Of a stretch of DNA of 64,000 nt, positions 1 to 7,469 are shown piece by piece. The stretch is from Sphaerisporangium rubeum (lineage in GTDB: Bacteria; Actinomycetota; Actinomycetes; Streptosporangiales; Streptosporangiaceae), in NCBI RefSeq assembly GCF_014207705.1, contig NZ_JACHIU010000001.1, positions 6,936,501 to 7,000,500 of the forward strand, given 5' to 3'. Position 1 is the first letter of the stretch; each line of letters begins with the position of its first letter. Made by a program: the position numbers and the translations under genes. Below the pieces are notes generated by a model, which made no database searches, was not told where the DNA came from, and saw only the letters and a program-made list of their open reading frames with translations.

Positions 1-738
1 TTGTACAACTCCCGGCCCCCCACTAACACCACCCCTCCAACTCTGCCAAACCACCACCCACCCATCAGACCCCCAATCAACCTCGCCCCCTCCACCCGCC
101 ACACCTCCTGCCTTCTCTCCCCCACCCGAGAAAACCTCTCCATCCCCCCTAGGCAGCCGACCCCCCAAGCCACCCCCACCAACCCCCCCTCCCAAGCCAC
201 CCCCACCAACCCCCCCTCCCAAGCCACCTGCACCGACCGGCCTTCCCAAGTCGCCTCCACCGACCCGCCCTCCCAAGCCACCCCCACCACGCAGACCTCC
301 GCCTCCCGCCTCCCGCCTCCGACCTTCCGACCGCTCACCACCCCCCTCAACAGCACCTCGAACCCCACCCCCCTCCCGTACCGACCGCCCTGAACTCCCT
401 CCCCTACCACCGCCACACCCCACGACCCCAGCAACCGTCTCCCCCACCTCCCCAAGACCACCGCGACCCTCCCCACCCAAACCCCCCGATCCCCTACTCT
501 CAAGCCCACCCTCGACCCGCCCCCAAACCCGCACCCGCTCCAACCGCGGCACCTTCCTCCCCTCCACCCCCAAAACCCCCGACTCCTGCCCTCCCTCCAT
601 AGACCCCCCCACAACCACCCCATCCCCGTACCCATGAACCTCAGCCATCACCAGCCCACCCCCCATCCCAGCAGGCACGACCACCCCCAGCACAACAACA
701 GCAACCCGCCCCCGCCACCGATCCTTGATCCCTCTCAC
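1..738 (-). CDS. Gly-rich membrane-anchored protein, 3' end outside window
   Basis: An uninterrupted minus-strand frame runs from GTG at 738 off the left edge (246 codons). The N-terminus has a basic start (RGIKDRWRGR) followed by a hydrophobic stretch (VAVVVLGVVVPAGMGGG), which looks like a signal anchor or signal peptide. The rest is mostly Gly with Arg, Glu and Val. It includes five tandem nonapeptides of the type VGGGGLGG encoded by a 27-bp repeat at 165-299. The C-rich plus strand is the shadow of this gene. No family was recognised; the layout suggests an exported low-complexity protein. The start could be elsewhere, and strong composition bias makes even the coding call moderate. Confidence 0.5.
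   Translation of the reverse strand, partial: MRGIKDRWRGRVAVVVLGVVVPAGMGGGLVMAEVHGYGDGVVVGGSMEGGQESGVLGVEGRKVPRLERVRVWGRVEGGLESRGSGGLGGEGRGGLGEVGETVAGVVGCGGGRGGSSGRSVREGGGVRGAVEGGGERSEGRRREAGGGGLRGGGGLGGRVGGGDLGRPVGAGGLGGGVGGGGLGGGVGGGGLGGRLPRGDGEVFSGGGEKAGGVAGGGGEVDWGSDGWVVVWQSWRGGVSGGPGVVQ
165..299. repeat. Five tandem 27-bp repeats
   Basis: Units start at 165, 192, 219, 246 and 273, each beginning CCAAG. The first two are identical over 27 bases and the others diverge by several bases. On the minus strand each unit encodes nine residues of the Gly-rich protein. Confidence 0.8.
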
Positions 739-880
739 GCCCCGGCACCCTAGCCACCCAACCACCCCCTCACCCCCAACCCATCCACCGCTTTACCTCC
801 TCCCACCCTCCCCAACACCCCCACCCCTCCCCACCACGCCACACCCACCCTCACCTTTCGGTACGCTTACCCCAGACCCA

Positions 881-953
881 GCCTCCGTAGCTCAGGGGAT
901 AGAGCACCGCTCTCCTAAAGCGGGTGCCGCAGGTTCGAATCCTGCCGGGGGCA
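881..953 (+). tRNA. tRNA-Arg (CCT anticodon)
   Basis: A complete cloverleaf can be drawn. The acceptor arm GCCTCCG pairs with CGGGGGC, the D arm is GCTC/GAGC, the anticodon arm CCGCT/AGCGG has loop CTCCTAA (anticodon CCT), and the T arm GCAGG/CCTGC has loop TTCGAAT. The discriminator is A953 and CCA is not encoded. The 3' part from 908 is repeated at 18721 and 39572, so this gene is the attB target of the integrases next to it. The element restores the 3' end of the tRNA, so the gene stays intact. Confidence 0.95.
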
Positions 954-954
954 C
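908..954 (+). other. attL of AICE-1 (tRNA-Arg 3' end)
   Basis: These 47 bases, from the anticodon stem to just past the discriminator, are identical to 18721-18767, and 46 of them are identical to 39572-39617. Tyrosine integrases of AICEs normally recombine within tRNA 3' ends, and an integrase gene lies 200 bp away. The exact crossover point is not visible. Confidence 0.9.
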
Positions 955-1014
955 ATACCGACCAGCACAAACCCTGCCTGAGCAGGGCTTTCCCTCCCAT
1001 GCCTCTACGATCGC

Positions 1015-1074
1015 GTGCAGCCGTAGGCCGTCGTGTGCAGCCGTATGTCACCCGTCGCGGGATATACGCGGGAT
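1015..1074 (+). promoter_or_regulatory. Probable integrase arm-type sites, AICE-1
   Basis: GTGCAGCCGTA occurs at 1015-1025 and 1035-1045. CGCGGGAT occurs at 1056-1063 and 1067-1074, 11 bp apart. The same layout with different 8-bp words lies beside the other two tRNA-Arg att copies, which fits Int/Xis arm binding sites. This is inferred from position and spacing. Confidence 0.6.
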
Positions 1075-1116
1075 GGAGCGTAAGCCGTTCTGCCAGGTCA
1101 GCCACGGAAAACAGAA

Positions 1117-1140
1117 GGACCCCGGGATGACCCGGGGTCC
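1117..1140 (-). terminator. Hairpin terminator after int (AICE-1)
   Basis: A perfect 10-bp stem GGACCCCGGG/CCCGGGGTCC with a 4-base loop lies 18 bp beyond the integrase stop. Matching hairpins follow the other two integrase genes at 18943 and 39781. Confidence 0.8.
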
Positions 1141-1158
1141 GTAGCACAGCGACGCGGA

Positions 1159-2526
1159 TCAGCCGTTCAAGGCGTCACCGATCTTGAGATTCGCCGGTTC
1201 CTGTTGACCTTCGATGCATTTGGCGTAGACGCGTAGCAGAACGTCGACGCTGTGGCCGGCACGCTTGGCCACTTCGGTGGCCGGCACCCCGGCGTTAAGC
1301 CACAGCGATACCGCCGCGTGCCGAAGATCGTAAGGACGGGCAGCCAGCGGCGAGGCGACCTGTTCCGCGGTCAACGTCACACGCCGAACCTGCTGCCAGA
1401 CACCCGAGTACGCCGAGGACGAGAACGGCTTGCCTTTGGACGTGCGGAACAGTCGACCGTCATCAGCGACCCCGTACCGGTCGAGGTGCGCACGCAAGAC
1501 GGCCACGAGGGCCGGAGGGATCGGGATCTCCCGGGTGTCGTCCTTGGCGCGATGCTTGAGCCCCCGCGTGTCGTGGGTCTCTCCGGAGTTGGTCCATCTC
1601 TTGTTGGCCTGTGGACGTGCCTTCTCAACGGTCAGCAGTCCCCATCCGACCTCAGGCAGTTCACAGTTCTCACGTCGCAGTCCGGCAGCCTCTTCCGGCC
1701 GCAGAGCCGCGTAGTACATGCAGGCGAACATTCCATGCAGCCGCTTTCCCCTCGTACGGCCGATCGTCGGAACTGCCGCCAGCAGCGCCCGCGCCTGTTT
1801 CGGATTCACGACGGTGCGCGGGTCGATGGTGCCGGTCGCCTTTGGCGGCTTCCACTTGATGGCATGCAGCGGGTTGGCCTGGAGTTCTTTCTGCTCTACG
1901 GCGAGTTCCAATAGATGATGGAGAACTTCACGCTTCCGGCGCACCGTGTTGGCAGCAGCATCCTTACCGGCGAAGGTCACCGAGATGGCATCGAGAGCGG
2001 TCCGAATCACTCGGGAGTCATGGAGGTCCGCCAGCGGCAACGAGGCCTTTTCCAACCAGGTCAAGGCAGGCCGAAGACGCGGCGGCACCTCGGGACACCG
2101 GTCAGCCGGCAGCAGTACGTACTCCCGCAGCAGCGATCGCAGGACCGCATCGTCCGGCCGGCCAGGGAGATCCGCGACAAGTGCCGGGATCAACGACAGC
2201 AGCCCGTACACATCCGTTTCCCGGGTGCGAGCCGCCGAACCACGCCACCGACTGACCACGTAGGAGCGACCGAAGTCCAGGACCGACGGCCCCGCGGCTG
2301 GAACCGCGGCAAGCATCGACATCGGCAATCCGCTGGCGATGTCGAAAGCCTCACCTACCTTGGCGGCCTGCCGCAGGTCCGAGAGGAAGTTCTCAGCTAA
2401 CGTCTTGGTGCGCAGAGTCTTGGACTTCGCCTTACCGCCGACCTTCCAGCGAGCCTCATACGACGGCCGCTTGCTCGACTGGTTTCGCCGGACCTCCCAG
2501 AACTTCACGTCATAACTGGTGTTCAC
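1159..2526 (-). CDS. int: Tyrosine recombinase integrase, AICE-1
   Basis: This 455-residue site-specific recombinase should integrate AICE-1 into the tRNA-Arg and, with Xis, excise it. The N-terminus (SYDVKFWEVRRNQSSKRPSYEARW) resembles AICE integrase arm-binding domains. The C-terminal catalytic domain shows the first Arg in ALRPEEAAGL, the LRH motif in YDLRHAAVSLW, AGHS, and the nucleophile Tyr in LLRVYAKCIEG. The start ATG at 2526 overlaps the xis stop by 4 bp (ATGA), so the two are probably translationally coupled. Length and motifs are complete, so it is likely active. It is closer to the truncated third integrase (39823) than to the AICE-2 integrase. Confidence 0.95.
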   Translation of the reverse strand: MNTSYDVKFWEVRRNQSSKRPSYEARWKVGGKAKSKTLRTKTLAENFLSDLRQAAKVGEAFDIASGLPMSMLAAVPAAGPSVLDFGRSYVVSRWRGSAARTRETDVYGLLSLIPALVADLPGRPDDAVLRSLLREYVLLPADRCPEVPPRLRPALTWLEKASLPLADLHDSRVIRTALDAISVTFAGKDAAANTVRRKREVLHHLLELAVEQKELQANPLHAIKWKPPKATGTIDPRTVVNPKQARALLAAVPTIGRTRGKRLHGMFACMYYAALRPEEAAGLRRENCELPEVGWGLLTVEKARPQANKRWTNSGETHDTRGLKHRAKDDTREIPIPPALVAVLRAHLDRYGVADDGRLFRTSKGKPFSSSAYSGVWQQVRRVTLTAEQVASPLAARPYDLRHAAVSLWLNAGVPATEVAKRAGHSVDVLLRVYAKCIEGQQEPANLKIGDALNG

Positions 2527-2714
2527 GCCGCCTCCCGAAGCGCGTCGAGCCAGGCGAGGAGGTCACTGCGCCACACGCGAAGTTCGTCGTTCGGGAGCTG
2601 GAGGCATACCGGCGCACGGCCCAGTTCACGCCAGCGGTAGAAGGTTCGCCGAGAGACACCGCCGAGTTCTTCGAGCACCTCGGGCAAGGTCAGCAGTTCG
2701 TCTCGGCGCGTCAT
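2523..2714 (-). CDS. xis: Excisionase (MerR-like wHTH), AICE-1
   Basis: This 63-residue protein has a helix-turn-helix typical of AICE excisionases (LPEVLEELGGVSRRTFYRWR, then a strand LRVWRSDLLAWLD). Such proteins bend att DNA and direct the integrase towards excision. It overlaps both neighbours by ATGA junctions (rep stop/xis start at 2711-2714, xis stop/int start at 2523-2526), so rep, xis and int form one translationally coupled unit, as in pSAM2. The AICE-2 copy is about 70% identical by eye. Confidence 0.9.
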   Translation of the reverse strand: MTRRDELLTLPEVLEELGGVSRRTFYRWRELGRAPVCLQLPNDELRVWRSDLLAWLDALREAA

Positions 2715-4090
2715 CGCGCACCGTCCGGGCTAGCGGAGGAGCCGCCGGTGAGTGCGGCATTGAGGAGCTGTTCGCCGGTCGGCAGGCCGCGGCCGTCGTA
2801 CGTCCAACGAGCGATGACGACCGGCTCGTCCTCCCCGAGGACCGGCAGGCGGCCGGTGGCAATGTCTTCCTGTCGTGCGTGGTGGACGCGTAAAGCTCGA
2901 AGGCCCCCGATGGTGAGGGAGTAGCGGCGGCTTCTGGTGGAGAAGTGGCCGCGGTAGCCGAGCATGTGAGCCCAGTGGGTGAGACGCAGTTCGGCCAGGT
3001 GGGGAAGACTGCCGAGGCGGAAGCATTCGGCGATCAGGCGTCGAGGGTGATTCCGCAGGCCGAGTGCGTCGAGGTCTTCGAGGGGGTAGATGCGCCGGTC
3101 GAGGGTGCCGACGCACTCGGCGGCTTTGGTGGCGTACTTGGCAATGTAGGCGGCGATGTTGCGTTCGTGGGTGCCGCCGTCTGTGTGGATCGGTCGGATG
3201 TCTAGCTGCCTGCCCCAGCGCAGGACCCGCACCGGTTCGCCTGGTGTGATGGAGATGCGTACCGAGACGGCCGGGACCGCGCTCTGCACTGCCGTTGTGA
3301 GGGTGTCGGCGGTGGCCCATGCCGGAGGCGAGGAGGAAGGTCCGTCCGGTCCGTCGAGGCGGATGACGGCGTGCAGGTGGACGACGCCGCGGCGTTGATA
3401 CTCGGCGACTTTGGCGAAGGACAGGACCAGGTGGTTGCGAAGGTCACGCAGCGCGAGACCTCCTGCCGCGGCGAGTCTGCGGCGTAGAGCATCGGTGAAA
3501 CGGGCCCACAATAGGGACGCGGCAGCGTTGAACAAGACCGCGCCGGAGTAGTCGAAGCAGTCCGGGCATAGCGGTTCGCCGAGGACCTGTTCGTCAACGG
3601 CGTGCCGAGTAGCACAGGACAGGACGCGACCATGCGGGCAGGGCTTGGCCTCGCGTCGAGGGTGGCAGGGCCGGGTCTTGCCTCCGTGCTGTCGGCTGGA
3701 GTGCACGGGGCCGAAGGATGGGGCGGTGAGGGTGACGAACAGGGTCGGGTGAGTGCTGACCGAGACGGGGATACCTTTTCCGCCGATGAGGCCAGCGCGG
3801 ATGAGTTGGTAGGTGTCGGCGCGGTAGGTCTTGGCGCAGGCGGGACAGCGGGTCGCGCGCCGGGTCTTGCAGGGCAGGCGCAGAATGCCGCCGGGTTCGG
3901 TGTGGGTGGTGTAGGTGTGCAGGCGCCGGCTGGTCGCGAGGTCGACGTGGATGACGGTGCCGCGGACGTTGATGGGGTTGCGGCATCCGCCGGTTCGGTG
4001 GAGCTGGGTGGCCAGGCGTTGGTAGTCGGGGCTGTTGAGTCGTGCGATCAGTGCCGTGATCGCGTGCGGATCGGTGGTGGGTGCGGGCAA
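2711..4090 (-). CDS. RepSA-like rolling-circle replication initiator, AICE-1
   Basis: This 459-residue HUH-type initiator is predicted to nick the element's double-strand origin after excision. Motif 1 is FVTLTAPSFG. The HUH metal site is VVHLHAVIRLDG. The catalytic Tyr region is AAYIAKYATKAAE (YxxKY). Two Cys clusters (RCPACAKTYR and CPHG...CPDC) suggest zinc binding. The start appears to be TTG at 4090 with GGGAGG upstream. It follows a conserved hairpin (4129-4177) that may be its nick site. The AICE-2 homologue at 20541 has the same motifs. Assignment to the pSAM2 RepSA group rests on family knowledge and gene order. Confidence 0.93.
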   Translation of the reverse strand: MPAPTTDPHAITALIARLNSPDYQRLATQLHRTGGCRNPINVRGTVIHVDLATSRRLHTYTTHTEPGGILRLPCKTRRATRCPACAKTYRADTYQLIRAGLIGGKGIPVSVSTHPTLFVTLTAPSFGPVHSSRQHGGKTRPCHPRREAKPCPHGRVLSCATRHAVDEQVLGEPLCPDCFDYSGAVLFNAAASLLWARFTDALRRRLAAAGGLALRDLRNHLVLSFAKVAEYQRRGVVHLHAVIRLDGPDGPSSSPPAWATADTLTTAVQSAVPAVSVRISITPGEPVRVLRWGRQLDIRPIHTDGGTHERNIAAYIAKYATKAAECVGTLDRRIYPLEDLDALGLRNHPRRLIAECFRLGSLPHLAELRLTHWAHMLGYRGHFSTRSRRYSLTIGGLRALRVHHARQEDIATGRLPVLGEDEPVVIARWTYDGRGLPTGEQLLNAALTGGSSASPDGAR

Positions 4091-4128
4091 GATGGTGTCC
4101 TCCCTTCGCTCGTTGGGGTGGAGGGATG

Positions 4129-4177
4129 GCCCCCGACCTGGCAGGCGTCTTGGCGGATGTACGGCCAGGCCGGGGGC
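4129..4177. other. Conserved hairpin, candidate double-strand origin (AICE-1)
   Basis: Arms of 14 bases at 4129-4142 and 4164-4177 enclose a 21-base loop containing CTTGGCGG (4149-4156). The AICE-2 equivalent (21974-22022) has the same arm length, the same 21-base loop and the same CTTGGCGG, while the stem bases have changed in a compensating way (CCTGGC/GCCAGG versus CGTGGC/GCCACG). It sits in the 94-bp gap upstream of rep. Rolling-circle initiators of the pC194/pIJ101 type nick at CTTG-like sequences, so an origin is plausible. A transcription attenuator is the alternative. Confidence 0.55.
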
Positions 4178-4184
4178 GCCGGGG

Positions 4185-4388
4185 CTATGCCCCGTGGTTG
4201 TCGATGCCGGTGCCGAGGCAGTCGGCGCAGGTGTCGCCGAGACTGTCGACGCCGGTGCCGTTGCAGGTGCAGCAGCGGTAAGCCCGGATGATCACCTCCT
4301 CATCAAGGCCGATGCCACTCATCTGGGCGTCGAGGAAGTCGGCCAGGTCCCGCAAGCCGGTGACGCAGGCGGGACGGTCAGGGGTCAT
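4185..4388 (-). CDS. Small DnaJ-like zinc-ribbon protein, internally shortened
   Basis: This 67-residue protein starts at ATG 4388 behind a strong ribosome site (AAAGGAGG). Residues 39-64 carry two CxxCxGTG-type knuckles (CCTCNGTGVD, CADCLGTGID) like the DnaJ central zinc domain. The first 20 residues and the last 30 match the 157-residue AICE-2 protein at 22033, but about 90 residues in between are missing. It therefore looks like an in-frame internal deletion that kept the N-terminal LRDLADFLD segment and the zinc ribbon. The function of this AICE family is unknown; a role in replication or transfer is guessed only from its place between rep and tra genes. Confidence 0.8.
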   Translation of the reverse strand: MTPDRPACVTGLRDLADFLDAQMSGIGLDEEVIIRAYRCCTCNGTGVDSLGDTCADCLGTGIDNHGA

Positions 4389-4405
4389 GGTGGGTCCTCC
4401 TTTCG

Positions 4406-5059
4406 TCAGGTGGGTTGGGTTGCTGTGCGCAGATGGCGCAAGAGATCGGAAGCGAGTTGGTTGGACACTCCGAGGCGAGCGCGTAGGACGTCGCGGCTGA
4501 TCGGTTTGCTGTGCTGGGTGTGGTACTCGGCGGCGATCTTTCGCGCGTAGTCGAGGAGTTCGAGGGACGGTCCGGGGTTCTCGTCCTGGCCGTCCTGGCC
4601 GTCCGGGACGGAGGCCGAAGCGGTCGAGGACGACGGGACGAGCGCCGTTGGGATCGGGGACGGTGCGGGATGTGGCGTACCGGTGGAGCGGCGTTCGAGC
4701 ATGGAGACGGCGACGAGAAACGCACCCGCGGGGGTGGCCGCGACGATCCAGCCCCAGGCCGAGGGTTGGGCTTGGTGCAGGTTGGCCGCCAGGGACAGGA
4801 CGATGCCGCCGGCCAGGACAAGGGTCGGCCAGGACGCGAAACCCGTCCGGGGACGTCCTGTTTTCTTGTCGCGTTGCCGTTCGCGTGCGGCCATGACGCA
4901 GGTCAGGTCGACGCAGACGGCTACGGCCCAGGCCATCGGGCCGTGTTGTCCGTGCGCGATGGCGGTGTCGCGGATGTGGGTGAACGATCCGGCGCCGGCG
5001 ATGGCCGCCAGGATGATGACCGGTCCGGAGTCGGCCAGCCAAGCGGCGAAGCGTCGCAT
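4406..5059 (-). CDS. DUF2637 / SpdB-like membrane protein, AICE-1
   Basis: This 217-residue protein has about four hydrophobic segments in its first half (PVIILAAIAGAGSF; WAVAVCVDLTCVMAA; LVLAGGIVLSLAANL; GWIVAATPAGAFLVAVSML). A hydrophilic Ser/Pro linker and a C-terminal helical domain (ISRDVLRARLGVSNQLASDLLRHLR) that could be a winged helix follow. This architecture is typical of DUF2637 proteins of AICEs, thought to act with TraB in spreading DNA between mycelial compartments (the spd phenotype); that role is family knowledge, not shown here. It lies between traB and the zinc-ribbon gene on the same strand. Confidence 0.85.
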   Translation of the reverse strand: MRRFAAWLADSGPVIILAAIAGAGSFTHIRDTAIAHGQHGPMAWAVAVCVDLTCVMAARERQRDKKTGRPRTGFASWPTLVLAGGIVLSLAANLHQAQPSAWGWIVAATPAGAFLVAVSMLERRSTGTPHPAPSPIPTALVPSSSTASASVPDGQDGQDENPGPSLELLDYARKIAAEYHTQHSKPISRDVLRARLGVSNQLASDLLRHLRTATQPT

Positions 5060-5099
5060 CGTGTCCCCCCTTTCTGATCAGCGGACGGGTCTACAGGTG

Positions 5100-6467
5100 T
5101 CAGGCGTCAAGCAGCGCGGCGAGGTCAGGCGTGGTGACCTCTGCGGGGTGCTGCGGAGCGGTGAGCTCATCCCAGGACGGGGTGAGATGAGCGTGGGTAC
5201 GTGCGGCCTGTTCGGCGATGTGCTCTGCCACGTGGAAGGACCTGGCGCGGTACCACTGGCCGTCTTGGGAGGCGACGATGGCCACGCCTGGTGTGTCGGC
5301 GGGGATGGCGCGGGCCGACACCAGCGCGGCCGGGTCGAGGTCGCCGAGGGTCATGGTGGCGGTTTCGGGGTCGTTGACCCGGTGGCAGATGCGTCCCGAG
5401 CACTGAGCGCGCAGTGCGGTGACGCCGGGACCGAGATCGGACCCGATGCGCTGCCCGCACACGAACAGGTAGATGCCGAACGCGCGGCCGAGTTGCGCAA
5501 TTCGGAGCAGGGCCGTGGAGGTTCTGGCGACGTCGTCTTTCTCGGACTTGTCGGCCATCAAGTACAGTTCGGCGACCTCGTCGACGAGCACCACCACCGG
5601 CACCGGCCGAAGGCCCGCGGGGAGCTGCCAGATGTTGCGTGCACCGGCCGCGCGGCACAGGCCCATCCGGTCCAGCATCATCGCGATCAGGTCATCCAGC
5701 AGCGCGAGCGACTCGGCGCGGTCGGTGGCCAGTGCCGACAGCCGCGGCCCGTATGGGGTGAACTCGACTCCGCCTTTGAGGTCGAAGCCGACCAGGGCGA
5801 CCGGTTGCGACGCCAGTCCGACGAGCAGGATGTTCGCGAGGTTGGACTTACCCGATTGGGTGGCGCCGGCGTTGAGCCAGTGCGGAACGGTTCGGAAGTC
5901 GATGACCCACGGACGGCCGTTTTCCAGCGCGCCGACGACGACTTTCAACAGCTCACCGGAGGCAGGCACACGGTCCAGGCGGATCAGCGGGTCACGTATC
6001 GTCACGGCCAGCACGACCCGTCCCCGCCGCGGGGAGAAGACCCGGACCGCGTGGACCCCCCAGGCGTGCGCCAGCCGTTCGGCGGCATCGGCGTAGTCGG
6101 CGGGGACCTGGCCCTCTAACAGCCGGACGGTGACGCGCCAGCCGTGCCGGGTGGGCCGAGGCACCCACATCCACGGCTTGACGTCCACGGCGACCCGTTG
6201 GAAACGACGCCGCACTTTGACGATGCCGGTGGAGGCGACGGCGCGCGGGACGACGGTGAACCACCAGCGGTGTTGTTTCTTGGTCAACCCGCACCCGAGC
6301 GCGACCTTGCGCCAGGTGAGCCGCACGCGGATCACGGTGACGACGCCGCCGAGGAGCAGCCAGTAGGACCGGTAGTGCCAGTGCCGCCACGTCCACAGAG
6401 CCGTGAGCAGAGCGGCGAGGTAGGCCAGCGTCCCGAACAGCATGTTCAGCGGGTCAGGCACGGGCAC
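5100..6467 (-). CDS. FtsK/SpoIIIE-type DNA translocase TraB, AICE-1
   Basis: This 455-residue protein is the conjugative DNA pump of the element. The N-terminus has one or two membrane segments (FGTLAYLAALLTALWTW; SYWLLLGGVVTVI). The ATPase domain shows Walker A GATQSGKS, a following VALVGFDLKGG, and Walker B VVVLVDEVAEL. A single hexameric FtsK-like ATPase moving double-stranded DNA is the hallmark of Streptomyces-type conjugation. The GTG start at 6467 overlaps the upstream stop by 14 bp; an internal ATG at 6443 is an alternative. The short C-terminal tail probably carries the DNA-recognition helix. Confidence 0.93.
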   Translation of the reverse strand: MPVPDPLNMLFGTLAYLAALLTALWTWRHWHYRSYWLLLGGVVTVIRVRLTWRKVALGCGLTKKQHRWWFTVVPRAVASTGIVKVRRRFQRVAVDVKPWMWVPRPTRHGWRVTVRLLEGQVPADYADAAERLAHAWGVHAVRVFSPRRGRVVLAVTIRDPLIRLDRVPASGELLKVVVGALENGRPWVIDFRTVPHWLNAGATQSGKSNLANILLVGLASQPVALVGFDLKGGVEFTPYGPRLSALATDRAESLALLDDLIAMMLDRMGLCRAAGARNIWQLPAGLRPVPVVVLVDEVAELYLMADKSEKDDVARTSTALLRIAQLGRAFGIYLFVCGQRIGSDLGPGVTALRAQCSGRICHRVNDPETATMTLGDLDPAALVSARAIPADTPGVAIVASQDGQWYRARSFHVAEHIAEQAARTHAHLTPSWDELTAPQHPAEVTTPDLAALLDA

Positions 6468-6783
6468 CCGCCCCGGTGAGGGTGAAGGACGTGGCGCGGT
6501 AGGAGATGCCCCACCGCTGGCCCATCTCCCAGACGTAGCCGACCAGGCCGACCGGGATCACCTCGTCGCCGGGGGCGATCGGGGAGTCGCCGGACAGCCC
6601 GACCTTGACCAGCTCGATACGGCCGGTCTCGTCCTCCACCAGCAGGACGACCTCTTGGACGATCTGGCCGTCCTTGTCTTTCTTGATCTCGCCGGTGTCG
6701 GTGTTGACCAGGCGGGGCCGAGGCGCCTTGACGCAGGTGAAGCTCAGGCGTCCGGTGTCGACGGGGATCGGGATGTTGCGCAT
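6454..6783 (-). CDS. SCO3933-type AICE protein, AICE-1
   Basis: This 109-residue protein starts MRNIPIPVDTGRLSF and contains the sequence RLVNTDTGEIKKDKDG. It matches the small proteins found first in the transfer operon of AICEs and annotated as SCO3933 family regulatory proteins (name from memory). No DNA-binding motif is obvious; it looks mostly beta-stranded. The ribosome site is AGGAGGT. It is the first gene of the minus-strand replication/transfer operon and lies 106 bp from the divergent GntR gene. The AICE-2 homologue is at 24682. Confidence 0.8.
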   Translation of the reverse strand: MRNIPIPVDTGRLSFTCVKAPRPRLVNTDTGEIKKDKDGQIVQEVVLLVEDETGRIELVKVGLSGDSPIAPGDEVIPVGLVGYVWEMGQRWGISYRATSFTLTGAGARA

Positions 6784-6808
6784 TGCACATACCTCCTATC
6801 TGTCTAAG

Positions 6809-6830
6809 CCAACATAGTTAACCTAGTTGG
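6809..6830. promoter_or_regulatory. Operator-like inverted repeat between SCO3933-type gene and gntR
   Basis: CCAAC...GTTAAC...GTTGG forms a 22-bp imperfect palindrome (16 of 22 positions symmetric) in the divergent promoter region. Further TTGGTTGG-type repeats follow at about 6851-6866. This fits binding by the GntR protein encoded at 6890, as with KorSA-type control of AICE transfer genes. Binding is inferred. Confidence 0.55.
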
Positions 6831-6889
6831 CCCGGCTGTCAATGACAGCGTGGTTGGCTTGGTTGGACCTGGTGTGCTCAACTTGGGGA

Positions 6890-7258
6890 ATGGTCAAGAA
6901 GACCGGCCGCCCCGGCTACCTCCAGATAGCCGACGAGCTGCGCGAGCAGATCCGCCGCGGAACCCTGGCCCCAGGGGACCCGTTGCCGTCGACGACCCGG
7001 CTCGCCGAGGACTACGACGCCTCGCTGTCGGTGGTGAAGATGGCCGTCGGCATCCTGCGGAACGAAGGCCTGGTCATCGGCCAGCAAGGCAAAGGCGTGT
7101 ACGTCCGCGAGACCGCCACCGCCGGAACCCCTGCCGCGACCGCCGAGGACCTGGCCGACATCCGCGCGACCATCAAAGACCTCACCGAACGCCTCGAACG
7201 GGTCGAGGCGACGCTGTCACAGCAACCCGGCCGGCCCCGCCGCTCACCGCGAACCTGA
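6890..7258 (+). CDS. GntR-family regulator, AICE-1
   Basis: This 122-residue protein has an N-terminal GntR winged helix (GYLQIADELREQIRRGTLAPG, SVVKMAVGILRNEGLVIGQQGKGVYV) and a short helical C-terminal tail (IRATIKDLTERLERVEATL) that should form a coiled-coil dimer. There is no effector domain. ATG 6890 was chosen because the winged helix starts there and it matches the AICE-2 homologue; an upstream in-frame start (6827) would add 21 residues that do not fit. It is divergent from the transfer operon and probably represses it, as KorSA does in pSAM2. Confidence 0.88.
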   Translation: MVKKTGRPGYLQIADELREQIRRGTLAPGDPLPSTTRLAEDYDASLSVVKMAVGILRNEGLVIGQQGKGVYVRETATAGTPAATAEDLADIRATIKDLTERLERVEATLSQQPGRPRRSPRT

Positions 7259-7469
7259 CCGTCCCGCCGCCGGCGTCGTCCCTTCCGGGCCGGGTGTCGC
7301 GGACATGCACACCGATGACGCGCCGGGCGAACGCCGCCGAGTGCGACTGCGGCGCGACCGGCAGGCTCATCCGCCGTTCCTCCTGACGAACCCCGGCCAG
7401 CACGACCAGGAACCCGACGATCCCCGCGACCCCGAGCACGATGACCACCAGCGGGAACAGCGTGCTCAT
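7182..7469 (-). CDS. Small single-pass membrane protein
   Basis: This 95-residue product has one N-terminal membrane segment (FPLVVIVLGVAGIVGFLVVLAGV) and a basic, Ser/Gly-rich tail. Its start overlaps the stop of the upstream small gene (7466) by ATGA, suggesting an operon. The last 77 bp overlap the 3' end of the convergent GntR gene, so the true C-terminus may be shorter. No family recognised. Confidence 0.6.
   Translation of the reverse strand: MSTLFPLVVIVLGVAGIVGFLVVLAGVRQEERRMSLPVAPQSHSAAFARRVIGVHVRDTRPGRDDAGGGTVRFAVSGGAGRVAVTASPRPVRGVR

Noticed and set aside
1-393. Pro-rich frame on the plus strand
   Set aside because: It is the complement of the Gly-rich minus-strand gene; its composition follows from C-runs and it has no start signal.
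725-1147. Frames on both strands crossing the tRNA
   Set aside because: They read through a structural tRNA gene and the arm sites; sequences such as GAAGSNPAGG and GRIRTCGTRF are usual false products of tRNA DNA.
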